NCBI GenBank assembly: GCA_050701115.1
Contig: JBOHER010000232.1
Location: forward strand, 1-30,385
Length of the DNA: 30,385 nt
Origin: JBOHER01 sp050701115
GTDB lineage: Bacteria > Actinomycetota > Actinomycetes > Mycobacteriales > Pseudonocardiaceae
Reading direction: 5' to 3'
How positions within the stretch are numbered: position 1 is the stretch's first letter; every line of letters begins with the position of its first letter. Below the pieces are notes generated by a model. That model worked only from the letters and a program-made list of their open reading frames with translations. It had not been told where the DNA came from and did not search any database. Positions 21,377 to 28,980 of this stretch are shown piece after piece. Both the position numbers and the translations under genes were made by a program.

Positions 21377-23041
21377 TCAGGCCTTTCCTGCGATCCAGTC
21401 CCGCACCACCGAATCCAGTGCGGCCAACGGCAATGAGCCGCTGCCCAGCACCAGATCGTGGAACTCGCGCAGGTCGAACCGCTCCCCCAGCGCTCGCTCC
21501 GCGGCCGCGCGGATCCGCTGGATCTCCAGCCGCCCCACCATGTACGCCAACGCCTGGCCGGGATAGGCGATGTAGCGGTCCACTTCGGTCTCGATCTCCA
21601 CCAAGGGCATCGGCGTGTTCTCGATCAAGTAATCGATCGCCTGCTGCCTGCTCCACCCCTTCGCGTGCAGACCGGTGTCGACCACCAGCCTGCCCGCGCG
21701 CATCGAGTCGAAGGTCAGCATGCCGAGCAACGGCTCGTCCCCGGAGTACAGGCCCATCTCGTGCGCCAGACGTTCGGAGTACAGGCCCCAGCCCTCGGTG
21801 TAGGCGGTGAACCCGCCGACCCGGCGCAGCATCGGTACCGAGTCCAGCCCCTGCGCGATGCTGATCTGGAAATGGTGGCCGGGGATCGCCTCGTGGAACG
21901 CGGTGGCTTCGGCCGTGTGCCGGAAGCGTTCGGTCACCTGGTAAGTGTTGGCGAAGTAGGTGCCGGGGCGGGATCCGTCGGTGGCCGGCTGCAGATAGTA
22001 GGCCGTCGGCGCGCCGGGAGCCTCGGCCGCCGGTACCGCCTCGACCACACACGGCTGTGCCGGGATCCGGCCGAACCAGTCGGGTGCGGCCAGCTCGGCG
22101 CGCCGGATCGCAGACCGCGCGGCGTCCAGCAACTCGTCGGCGGTGTCCCACCGCAACGCCGGGTCGGTGCGTAACCACTCGAAGATCTCGCCGAGGTCCT
22201 CGGTACCGAACACCCGAACACCGATCTCCGCGTACTCCGCCGCCAGGCCTGCGGCCAGCTGGAGTCCAGTGTCGTGCAGGTCGTCGGGCGTGCGCTCGGT
22301 GCTGGTGTGTATCCGGGCGAGCGCGGCATAGCTGGCCTCCCCGCCGGGCAGCCAGCACAGACCCGGTCGATCGGCAGGCCGAGCGTGCCCGGCGATGTCC
22401 GCTGCCAGCCCGTCCCGATACGCGGCGAACGCGGGACGCACGACCTCGGCGAGCAGCCGCCCGCGTTCGGCTTCGAAATCCGCGGCGAGCTCATCGGGCG
22501 CCTGCGGGCGCTGCAGCGGGTCGGCCTCCGCCGCCAGGTACCGGTCGAGGTGGGCGATCGCGGCCTCCACCAGGTGCGCTACCGGCACCCGGCCCGCGCG
22601 CACCCCCGCCCGGTGACGTTCGAGCGCCTCCTCAAGAAACGCGGGAATCGCGGCGAGGCGGTCGAGATAGCTGCGTGCCTGCGGCTCGTCGGCGATCGCG
22701 AGCATGGGCAGCACGGTCAGCAGCCCGGGAGCAGGTGCGACAAACAGGTCGGTGACGGTGAACTCGACCATCGCCGCGTCGACCTGATCGAGCGTGGCCC
22801 GCGCCTGGCTGATCACCACCTCCCTGGTGATCCTGTCTTCGGCGTCCAGCGCGGTTTCGTCGATCGCCAGCACCTGATCGAGAATCGCTCGAACAGCAGC
22901 GGCGGTGCGCTGTTCGTCCGCCTCGCTGATATCACCGAGGCCCGGCCGGGTCGCGTCCACGCCGAGCAGCGCTGGCCAGATGGGACTCGCGTCGAACTGA
23001 ATCTCGAGCAAGGCATCAGCCAGTTGCGCAACCTCGGTCAT
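21377..23041 (-). CDS. DUF885 family zinc-metallopeptidase-like protein, copy 1
   Basis: A 554-residue paralogue and first gene of the tandem pair. Metal motif AFHEAIPGHHFQI lies at about residue 380, followed by AYTEGWGLYSERLAHEMGLY and YMVGRLEIQRIRAAAERALG. The N-terminus (AQLADALLEIQFDASP) aligns with the second copy (TQLADELVAARFEAYP). The ATG at 23041 follows AAGGA by six bases, so this gene has a proper ribosome site while the second copy lacks one. No signal peptide or membrane helix is present. It is divergent from the AsnC-type HTH protein across about 100 bp, and that protein is a candidate regulator. Peptidase function is inferred from the fold and the HE..HH motif; substrates are unknown. 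Confidence 0.9.
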   Translation of the reverse strand: MTEVAQLADALLEIQFDASPIWPALLGVDATRPGLGDISEADEQRTAAAVRAILDQVLAIDETALDAEDRITREVVISQARATLDQVDAAMVEFTVTDLFVAPAPGLLTVLPMLAIADEPQARSYLDRLAAIPAFLEEALERHRAGVRAGRVPVAHLVEAAIAHLDRYLAAEADPLQRPQAPDELAADFEAERGRLLAEVVRPAFAAYRDGLAADIAGHARPADRPGLCWLPGGEASYAALARIHTSTERTPDDLHDTGLQLAAGLAAEYAEIGVRVFGTEDLGEIFEWLRTDPALRWDTADELLDAARSAIRRAELAAPDWFGRIPAQPCVVEAVPAAEAPGAPTAYYLQPATDGSRPGTYFANTYQVTERFRHTAEATAFHEAIPGHHFQISIAQGLDSVPMLRRVGGFTAYTEGWGLYSERLAHEMGLYSGDEPLLGMLTFDSMRAGRLVVDTGLHAKGWSRQQAIDYLIENTPMPLVEIETEVDRYIAYPGQALAYMVGRLEIQRIRAAAERALGERFDLREFHDLVLGSGSLPLAALDSVVRDWIAGKA

Positions 23042-23131
23042 GTCCCGTCCTTATCGTCCGGCTCTCGACTTGGCTGCCGAGCTTATCGGTCCGCGTGATC
23101 GGCCTGCCGGACGGTTTCGGTGTCGAGCCGG

Positions 23132-23137
23132 TAGCGT
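23132..23137 (+). promoter_or_regulatory. Leaderless -10 box (TAGCGT) of the AsnC-type HTH gene
   Basis: TAGCGT lies exactly seven bases before the GTG at 23145. No Shine-Dalgarno is present. The geometry is identical to the box before the aromatic leader peptide and supports this start over the in-frame codon at 23040. Confidence 0.55.
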
Positions 23138-23144
23138 TTGCGGG

Positions 23145-23849
23145 GTGGCCGTGCCCGATCCAGTTGACGCTCGCCTGCTCGCCGCCCTCGCCGAGGTTGG
23201 TAAAGCCCCCGTTCACGAGCTTGCGGCGAAGGTGGGCATGGACCCGAGGGAGGTTGCCTACCGCCTGGTCGCCCTCTCCGGAACCGGGCTACCTCTGCTG
23301 GTCGGTGTGGAGAGTGATCCGCGCGGTCTGCGGGCAGCGGTGTTCGGAGCCGGTCCGAGTGCGCCACCATCGGTCCCCCACCCGGTGCACGGCACACCCA
23401 GCGGCGCCCACCCTGTGCAGGGCGGTCCCAGTGGGCCGTATCGGGTGCAGGGCGGCCCCAGTGGGCCGTATCGGGTGCAGGGCGGTCCCAGTGGGCCGTA
23501 TCGGGTGCAGGGCGGTCCCAGTGGGCCGTATCGCCCTCCGGTATCCGCCGGCGGTGGCGCGCCATCAGGCATGGCGAGGCAGGTTCAGCCGCACCCTGCG
23601 CAGGGTGCGGCGTCCGCTCCCCACCCGCATCCGCAGCCGGTGGCGGTGGACCTCGCCACGAGCACCTGGGGTCCGCCGCAGACCTCGTCCTGGGCGCGCG
23701 GCGACCAGCAGCCGACCTCAACTGCCGCGACGGCCCCACCCGTGCCGCGCACCGGTCGGATCGGAGACATCCTGGAAACCGAAGGCCTTGAGGGCGAGCA
23801 ACTGTCCGTGCGGCTCTTGGAGGTGCAGGACCCGGCCGACGGAGGCTGA
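23145..23849 (+). CDS. AsnC-type winged-HTH protein with Gly/Pro repeat region
   Basis: The first ~65 residues resemble the DNA-binding half of Lrp/AsnC regulators: DPVDARLLAALAEVGKAPVHE (ends quoted), LAAKVGMDPREVAYRLVALSGTGL, then the short LVGVESDPRGLRAAVF. The usual RAM ligand-binding domain is missing. Instead there is a low-complexity region with four perfect 10-residue repeats (VQGGPSGPYR, residues 91-130), then Pro/Gln/His-rich linker, and a conserved-looking tail RIGDILETEGLEGEQLSVRLLEVQDP. It has 234 residues from the GTG at 23145, chosen for the leaderless -10 seven bases upstream. It may act as an adaptor or regulator rather than an amino-acid sensor. It is divergent from the DUF885 pair. 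Its stop TGA lies inside the palindromic element shared with the rluD end. Confidence 0.8.
   Translation: MAVPDPVDARLLAALAEVGKAPVHELAAKVGMDPREVAYRLVALSGTGLPLLVGVESDPRGLRAAVFGAGPSAPPSVPHPVHGTPSGAHPVQGGPSGPYRVQGGPSGPYRVQGGPSGPYRVQGGPSGPYRPPVSAGGGAPSGMARQVQPHPAQGAASAPHPHPQPVAVDLATSTWGPPQTSSWARGDQQPTSTAATAPPVPRTGRIGDILETEGLEGEQLSVRLLEVQDPADGG
23415..23534 (+). repeat. 4 x 30-bp in-frame tandem repeat
   Basis: Units at 23415-23444, 23445-23474, 23475-23504 and 23505-23534, nearly identical (one C/T change in unit 2 at a silent third position), each encoding VQGGPSGPYR. A degenerate unit precedes them. Being a multiple of three, copy number can vary without frameshift. Confidence 0.92.
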
Positions 23850-23912
23850 AAGACGCTTTCAGTGCGCTAGACGTAGTGAATGGCCCTCTACTGCACCGAA
23901 GGGGTCTTTCAG
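23846..23912. repeat. 67-bp palindromic element shared with 5939-6015; supplies both flanking stop codons
   Basis: The outer arms are CTGAAAGAC (23846-23854) and GTCTTTCAG (23904-23912). The left arm also forms its own hairpin, CTGAAAG-ACG-CTTTCAG (23846-23862). The TGA of the HTH gene (23847-23849) and the TGA of rluD on the other strand (23911-23909) are both the TGA of the CTGAAAG arm. Placed between convergent genes it could serve as a bidirectional terminator. Its arms match the element at 5939-6015, so it is a dispersed family. Confidence 0.72.
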
Positions 23913-24835
23913 CTCTCCGCGCGCAGGACGTCCAACGCACCTGCCAGGTCATCGGGGTACGGGGCTTCGAACTCGACCCAGCGGCCGTCCTCGGGGTGGG
24001 CAAAGCCGAGGGTGCGCGCGTGCAGCCACTGCCTGGTCAGCCCCAGCTTGCGCGCGAGCACCGGGTCCGCGCCGTAGGTGAGGTCGCCCGCGCACGGATG
24101 CCGCACCGCGGCGAAATGCACCCGGATCTGATGAGTGCGGCCGGTCTCCAGCTTGATGCGCACCAGCGAAGCGGCACGGAACGCCTCGAGCACCTCGTAG
24201 TGCGTGACGCTCGGCCGACCGCCTGCCACCACCGCGAACTTGTAGTCGTACCGGGGATGTCGATCGATCGGTGCGTCGATGGTGCCCTGGCTCGGATCCG
24301 GATGCCCTTGCACCACCGCGTGGTACCCCTTGTCAACAGTGCGCTCCTTGAACGCCCGCTTGAGCACCGTGTAGGCGTGCTCGCTCTTGGCCACCACCAT
24401 CACCCCGGTGGTGCCCACGTCCAGCCGGTGCACGACACCCTGCCGCTCGGCCGCGCCGGACGTCGACACCCGCAAACCGGACGCGGCGAGACCACCCACC
24501 ACGGTCGGCCCGGTCCATCCGGGGCTCGGGTGCACGGCGACCCCGACCGGTTTGTCCACCACGGCGATGTGATCGTCGGTATACAGGACGTTCAGGCCCT
24601 CGACCGGCACCGCCTTGACCTCGATCGGGCGCGCCGGCTCGGGCAGCGTCACCTCGAGCAGTCCACCCGCCGACAGCCGGTCGGACTTACCCGCCGGACG
24701 ACCATCCACCAGCACCTCCCCGGCCGCGGCCAGATCGGCCACCACCGTGCGGGACAAGCCGAGCAACTTGGCCAGTCCGGCGTCCACTCGCATGCCGTCG
24801 AGCCCGTCCGGCACCGGCAGCATCCGCGAGTTCAT
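23909..24835 (-). CDS. rluD: RluA/RluD-family 23S rRNA pseudouridine synthase
   Basis: Isomerises specific uridines in large-subunit rRNA to pseudouridine. It has 308 residues. The N-terminal S4 RNA-binding domain is MRVDAGLAKLLGLSRTVVAD (about 15-34, with VLVDGRPAGKS). The catalytic domain holds VHRLDVGTTGVMVVAK with nucleophile Asp139, then KGYHAVVQG, GRTHQIRVH and the C-terminal LHARTLGFAHP. Site specificity (RluD-type 1911/1915/1917 against other RluA members) is inferred from overall type. The ATG overlaps the lspA stop (ATGA), so the two are co-translated, reproducing the lspA-Rv1540 pair of M. tuberculosis. Its stop codon falls in the palindromic element shared with the convergent HTH gene. 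Confidence 0.93.
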   Translation of the reverse strand: MNSRMLPVPDGLDGMRVDAGLAKLLGLSRTVVADLAAAGEVLVDGRPAGKSDRLSAGGLLEVTLPEPARPIEVKAVPVEGLNVLYTDDHIAVVDKPVGVAVHPSPGWTGPTVVGGLAASGLRVSTSGAAERQGVVHRLDVGTTGVMVVAKSEHAYTVLKRAFKERTVDKGYHAVVQGHPDPSQGTIDAPIDRHPRYDYKFAVVAGGRPSVTHYEVLEAFRAASLVRIKLETGRTHQIRVHFAAVRHPCAGDLTYGADPVLARKLGLTRQWLHARTLGFAHPEDGRWVEFEAPYPDDLAGALDVLRAES

Positions 24836-25374
24836 TCCGCCGCGCCCTTCTTCGCCGGGTCCTTTGTGGACGTTCCGTCATAGTCCTTGCCCAGCAAGGT
24901 AAGCAGCACGATGAATGCCCCACCGACCACGATCGCGGAATCGGCGACATTGAACACCGGCCAGATCTCACCGTTGGGTGCGAACACCGAAACGAAGTCG
25001 ATCACATGACCCTGCAGCACCCCCGGGGCACGGAAGATCCGATCGACGAGGTTGCCCAGCGCACCGGCCAGAACCAGCCCGAGGCCGACCGCCCACCCGG
25101 GCGAGCGCAACTTGCCCGCCAGCCAGATGATCGCGATCACCACGGCGATCGCGATCAACGCGAGCACCCACGTCATCCCGGTGGCCAGGGAAAAGGCCGC
25201 ACCGGGGTTACGTATCAACTGCAGGTAGACGACGCCGCCGAGAACACGAATCGGTTCGCTACCCTCCAATGCGGAGGTCGCGAGGACCTTGGTGATGACG
25301 TCGCAGGCGAAGACCACCAGAGCCACCGCCGCGACCAGACCGACCCTGCGGCGAGGCATCTGCTCAGTACTCAC
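24832..25374 (-). CDS. lspA: Lipoprotein signal peptidase (signal peptidase II)
   Basis: An aspartyl protease of the cytoplasmic membrane that removes lipoprotein signal peptides after diacylglyceryl modification. It has 180 residues and four hydrophobic helices (about 11-31, 66-87, 94-110 and 140-162). Motifs are ACDVITK, RNPGAAFS (56-62), GNLVDR, HVIDF with catalytic Asp126, and FNVADSAI with catalytic Asp145. The 19-residue spacing equals the Asp124/Asp143 pair of the P. aeruginosa enzyme. The GTG at 25374 is chosen: CAGAAT six bases upstream is a one-mismatch leaderless -10, whereas the reading to 25428 overlaps the antiporter end and adds polar residues. It is followed by rluD with ATGA overlap. 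The tail is Lys-rich (KDPAKKGAAE). Confidence 0.93.
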   Translation of the reverse strand: MSTEQMPRRRVGLVAAVALVVFACDVITKVLATSALEGSEPIRVLGGVVYLQLIRNPGAAFSLATGMTWVLALIAIAVVIAIIWLAGKLRSPGWAVGLGLVLAGALGNLVDRIFRAPGVLQGHVIDFVSVFAPNGEIWPVFNVADSAIVVGGAFIVLLTLLGKDYDGTSTKDPAKKGAAE

Positions 25375-25408
25375 CGCACCATTCTGTCTCAGCCGGTTGC
25401 GCGCAGTG

Positions 25409-26887
25409 TCAGCGACCGGTCTCGCCACGCCACCGGGCCAGCCTGCCTGCCCGGTCCACGGCCCTGATCCGCCGCTCCGCCGCGGACCGAACCTCGGCGG
25501 TGGCGACCACCAGCAGCTGATCGAGTTCCTGCAGGCGGGTGGAGTCTTGCGGGGTGAACCCCTTGCCGTCCCGCACGATCAGGCTGACCGCGGCCCCCTT
25601 GGGCAATCTGAGCTCGGCCAGGTACACGCCATGCAGCTGCGAGCCGGGCTGGATGCGCACCTGAAGCAGGTCGGCGTTGAGTTGGTCGAGTGGCGCCGCG
25701 TCGACCTGCACCTCAGTCGGCTCCGAAGCACGGGTCAGGTTGAGCAGCTTGGCGATCGGCATCATCGTCGCGCCCTGCACCAGGGTGAACACGATGACCA
25801 GCACGAACACGGTGTCCACCAGCAGTTCGGCCCCCTCCACCCCCTGGGCAAGCGGGATCACGGCCAGCACGATGGGCACGGCACCGCGCAAACCCGCCCA
25901 GGACACGAACGCCTGTTCTCGCCAAGGCACCTTGAACGGCAGCAGTGCGGGCAGCACCGACAGCGGCCGCGCCACCAGCAGCAGCACCGCTCCGGCGACC
26001 AAACCCGGTATCAGCGCGTCCATGAGCCGTTCCGGAGCGGCGAACAGGCCCAGCAGGACGAACAGGCCGATCTGGGCCAACCAGCCGAGCCCCTCGGCGA
26101 AGGACAGGGTGTCGGAGCGGTGTGGCAGCCGGGAGTTCCCGAGGACCAGGGCCGCGAGATAGGTGGCCAGCAGCCCGGAGGCATGGATCAACCGGCCACC
26201 GGCGAAGGCCAGGATGCACACCGCGACGGTGGCGAGCGGATAAAGGCCGGTCGCGGGCAGCGCGGCTCGGCGCAGCGCCTTGGCGCCCAGCCAGCCGAAG
26301 CTCAGGCCGATGATCGCGCCCACAACCAGCTCGTAGCCCAGCAACAGCGGTAGCGACCAGGTGATCGGGTCGGTCCCGGCGAGCAGCACCACCACGATGT
26401 AGACGGGTGCGTCGTTCAGACCGGATTCCAGTTCGAGCGTGCCTGCCAGCCGCTTGCTCACCCCGGCGCCGCGCAGCACGCTGAACACCGCGGCCGCGTC
26501 GGTCGAGGACAGCACCGCGCCCCAGAGCAGCGCCGTGCGCCAGTCCAACCCGAGCACCCAGTGCATGGCGGTGCCGGTGACCCCGATGCTGACCGCGACC
26601 GACACCGTGGACAGCGCGATGCCGGGACCGATGGCCGACCGGACCGCCACCCAGCGGGTGGTGAGCCCACCCTCGGTCAGGATCATCACCAGCGCGGCGA
26701 TCCCGAGCGCCTGAGTGATCACCGGGTCCTCGGAGGAGATGCCCAACCCGAATTGACCGAGCAGGACGCCGATGCCGAGATAGAGCAGCAGCGACGGCAG
26801 CCCGAGCCGGATCGAGATCCGTACCGCGAGTACAGATACCAGCAGGACGCCCGCACCGATGCCGAGGATGATCGGGAGTTGCTCCAC
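25409..26887 (-). CDS. Cation/proton antiporter with C-terminal TrkA_C domain (NhaP2/CvrA-like)
   Basis: A CPA1-family membrane exchanger of 492 residues, moving K+ or Na+ out against H+. About twelve hydrophobic helices fill residues 1-385. The ion-binding signature is in SSTDAAAVFSVLR (about 152-164) and ELESGLNDAPVY (about 174-185). After the last helix a cytosolic TrkA_C-like domain (about 400-480) reads LLQVRIQPGSQLHGVYLAEL and VSLIVRDGKGFTP, typical of the NhaP2/CvrA K+/H+ subgroup, where it gates the channel in response to ligand. The second of two consecutive GTGs (26887) is chosen because GGAGG lies four bases upstream, against one for the first. It precedes lspA by 34 nt and probably belongs to the same transcript. 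Confidence 0.92.
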   Translation of the reverse strand: MEQLPIILGIGAGVLLVSVLAVRISIRLGLPSLLLYLGIGVLLGQFGLGISSEDPVITQALGIAALVMILTEGGLTTRWVAVRSAIGPGIALSTVSVAVSIGVTGTAMHWVLGLDWRTALLWGAVLSSTDAAAVFSVLRGAGVSKRLAGTLELESGLNDAPVYIVVVLLAGTDPITWSLPLLLGYELVVGAIIGLSFGWLGAKALRRAALPATGLYPLATVAVCILAFAGGRLIHASGLLATYLAALVLGNSRLPHRSDTLSFAEGLGWLAQIGLFVLLGLFAAPERLMDALIPGLVAGAVLLLVARPLSVLPALLPFKVPWREQAFVSWAGLRGAVPIVLAVIPLAQGVEGAELLVDTVFVLVIVFTLVQGATMMPIAKLLNLTRASEPTEVQVDAAPLDQLNADLLQVRIQPGSQLHGVYLAELRLPKGAAVSLIVRDGKGFTPQDSTRLQELDQLLVVATAEVRSAAERRIRAVDRAGRLARWRGETGR

Positions 26888-26996
26888 CACACCTCCGCCC
26901 GGCTAGCACACTGGGTGCATATTCTCCCCCATAGATCACCAACCGGCGGTTTCAGCGTCGTATCCGGCATGACGCCCAGGGAGACTTCCGCGCCGA

Positions 26997-28562
26997 TCAG
27001 GGCCCGGCAGGGGGAGCGCCGAACGGCCTGCTCATCAGGGCTCCCCAGGCACGCCACACCGGGCACGGCGCGGGCGGTTTCCCGTCCAGGAAACGATTGA
27101 CCTCCCGGTACACCGCCTCGGCGGTCGGCAGGGTCGGATGGTCCGCCCGGACCGGACAGGCGTTGTACTCGACAGGCAACCGCCAACCGGAGGGCAGCAA
27201 CACAAGATCGGTCGCCGCGGTGAGGCTGATCGCCCGAACGCCCGCGGGCAACGGGCTGGCAAAGATCCGGGCCGGCGCACCGGGGTCGGCCAACGTCTCC
27301 AGCGACGCAGGCGCGTCCGGATCGAAGTTGAAGCCCATGCTCAGCGGTGCCATCAGTCGTAGCAGGTCACCGGCCACTCGTCCCAGTCCGGACTCACCCG
27401 GCGGAGGGTATCCCTGGATGCTCTCCGGCAATGGTCCGATCAAGATCAGCACGTCGACCTCGGGTGCGCTCCCCCCGGCCACCGCCATCCACGCGACCCA
27501 CGCGGAATGGGAATGCCCCATCACCATCAACGGCCGCGGCAGGTCCCGCACCTGGGCGGCCAGAGTCGCAGCCTGTTCGGCCATCGGTCGCCGGGTGTCC
27601 TTGGCGATGAACGGCGCACCCGTCCGGATCGGGCACCGCGCAGCCCCACGTGGCTGCCCGTCGCCCGGTCCTGCGTAGGAGAAGTAGTACAACTGGTCAC
27701 ACGTCAGGCCGTAGCGTTCCGGCGGGATGTGGAACACCCGGCCGTCGCCCGATGCGGAGTTGATCCCGGACATGACCAGGAGGGACCCCTCTCGCGGGGG
27801 CGGCAGCGGCGCGAGTTCCTCCTCGCGGGTCGTCGCCACGGCAGCCCCTGCGCCCACGATCGCGATCGCGCAGAGCGCCAACTGCGTCGTGGGGGCCCCC
27901 CGCGGCCGACGCGCCAGCTGCCGGATCGTGGTCGCGGTCGCCGCCGCCGACACCGGAATCAACGGCACCGCGAGACCAGGCCATGTCTCTGCGACGATCC
28001 CGATCGCGATCAGCACCACGGTGTATGCCAGCAGCACGCCGATCCGCATGCCAGCGCGCCACGACTGCCGGAATGCGCTGCGCAGCCGCGTGCTGCCTTG
28101 CCAGGGCAGCGCGCCGATGGTGATCACCAGCAGGGCGAGCCCGGCCAGGGTGAACCAGAACAGCCTGGCGTAGAGCACCGCGAAGGCCACATAGCTGAGT
28201 TGCGCCGCGAGCAGCAGCGGGAGGAACACGATGCCGTAGAACCGCGCCGCCATGAGCAGCCGGTCACGGGTGAGACCCCCCAGCATCATGGCGAGCACGG
28301 CGATCCGCAGCCCCACGACCAGCGTGACCAGCAGCAGGAAGGCGGGCACCGACGTGGCACCTGTGAGCAGCAACCGCAGGTCGGTGAACAGGTCCACCGG
28401 CGGCAGGGCGACCAGCTGCGGCAACCCCGGCCAGCGGGGCACCACCCCGGTTAGACCGAGCGCGGTGACCAGGGCGGCGACGACGGCCAACGGCCATAGG
28501 CGCGGCGCGGCGACGTCGCGCGCATCCGCCGACCTGCGCTGCTCTGCGCGGCTGAGGCTCAC
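26997..28562 (-). CDS. Multi-pass membrane protein with C-terminal alpha/beta-hydrolase-like domain
   Basis: A 521-residue two-part protein that I cannot assign to a named family. Residues 20-250 contain about six hydrophobic helices, for example WPLAVVAALVTALGLTGVV and LLLVTLVVGLRIAVLAMML. From about 258 the protein is soluble in character (SLLVMSGINSASGDGRVFHI). The serine elbow GHSHSAWVAW (about 349), VDVLILIGPLP and a Cys-containing segment (RYGLTCDQLYYFSY, RGAARCPIR) suggest an alpha/beta hydrolase or esterase domain, probably extracytoplasmic if the cysteines pair. The catalytic acid and His cannot be named with confidence. The GTG at 28562 has no good Shine-Dalgarno; GATAGT seven bases upstream is a near leaderless -10. 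It precedes the antiporter gene by 109 nt. It may act on cell-envelope lipid, which is inference. Confidence 0.78.
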   Translation of the reverse strand: MSLSRAEQRRSADARDVAAPRLWPLAVVAALVTALGLTGVVPRWPGLPQLVALPPVDLFTDLRLLLTGATSVPAFLLLVTLVVGLRIAVLAMMLGGLTRDRLLMAARFYGIVFLPLLLAAQLSYVAFAVLYARLFWFTLAGLALLVITIGALPWQGSTRLRSAFRQSWRAGMRIGVLLAYTVVLIAIGIVAETWPGLAVPLIPVSAAATATTIRQLARRPRGAPTTQLALCAIAIVGAGAAVATTREEELAPLPPPREGSLLVMSGINSASGDGRVFHIPPERYGLTCDQLYYFSYAGPGDGQPRGAARCPIRTGAPFIAKDTRRPMAEQAATLAAQVRDLPRPLMVMGHSHSAWVAWMAVAGGSAPEVDVLILIGPLPESIQGYPPPGESGLGRVAGDLLRLMAPLSMGFNFDPDAPASLETLADPGAPARIFASPLPAGVRAISLTAATDLVLLPSGWRLPVEYNACPVRADHPTLPTAEAVYREVNRFLDGKPPAPCPVWRAWGALMSRPFGAPPAGP

Positions 28563-28609
28563 ACCGTGAACTATCCCAGCAGCAAGTCATAACCGCACTG
28601 AACGACCAG

Positions 28610-28651
28610 TTATCGTATATATGTTCGATCCAATGTGCTATTATCGTAGGC
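28610..28651 (+). promoter_or_regulatory. AT-rich promoter with direct repeat TTATCGTA and leaderless -10 TATTAT
   Basis: TTATCGTA occurs at 28610-28617 and again at 28641-28648, 31 bp (about three helical turns) apart. TATTAT (28639-28644) lies exactly seven bases before the GTG at 28652, a leaderless start. This patch is clearly more AT-rich than the rest of the window. It drives what now appears to be a gene remnant and also borders the divergent gene starting at 28562. Confidence 0.55.
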
Positions 28652-28895
28652 GTGATAGCGAAGCTCGACGTCATCGACCCGAAGTGGAGCACCACCACCG
28701 CGGCCGTCGAGGTGTCGGGCGTGCTGTCGGCGGTGTGGTCGGCGGGCGCGGAGTCCGGCTGGCGGCCCGGGGGCGTCCTCGGCCTGGAGGGGCTGGGCTG
28801 GGCGCGCCTCGGCGCCGGTCACGTGGTCGAGTTGATCCGCGCGTCGCAGGCGCTGGTCGCCCGGGTGCGGGCGGTGCGGCTGCGGGCGTCGAGGA
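28652..28895 (+). pseudogene. Truncated DUF222/13E12-like gene remnant
   Basis: From the leaderless GTG at 28652 the frame reads a plausible N-terminus (MIAKLDVIDPKW). VVELIRASQALVARVRAVRLRA (ends quoted, about 59-80) follows and resembles the opening helix of DUF222 proteins, which usually precede an HNH endonuclease domain in the actinobacterial 13E12 repeat family. After about residue 80 the frame turns to Ser/Arg/Gly-rich sequence, while an alternative frame gives VEEQRARPSGRRAIGDP before a stop at about 28957. The rest of the DUF222 region and the HNH domain are absent. The 418-bp gap 28563-28980 therefore holds an intact promoter region and a 5' gene fragment. The frame could stay open to 29332 only by running antisense through the SGNH hydrolase gene, which I reject. 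Confidence 0.5.
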
Positions 28896-28980
28896 GCAGC
28901 GGGCCCGGCCGTCGGGGCGGCGTGCCATCGGCGACCCAAGCGTCGCCCTCGCCGGGTAGGGACGACCGTCTCTCTTGTAG

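Noticed and set aside
19670..21436. 588-codon plus-strand ORF opposite the DUF885 gene
   Set aside because: Antisense shadow of a conserved metallopeptidase-like gene; the His/Arg/Gln-rich composition has no domain.
23415..23534. Possible CRISPR or minisatellite outside genes
   Set aside because: The 30-bp units are in frame inside a coding region and encode a regular 10-residue peptide repeat.
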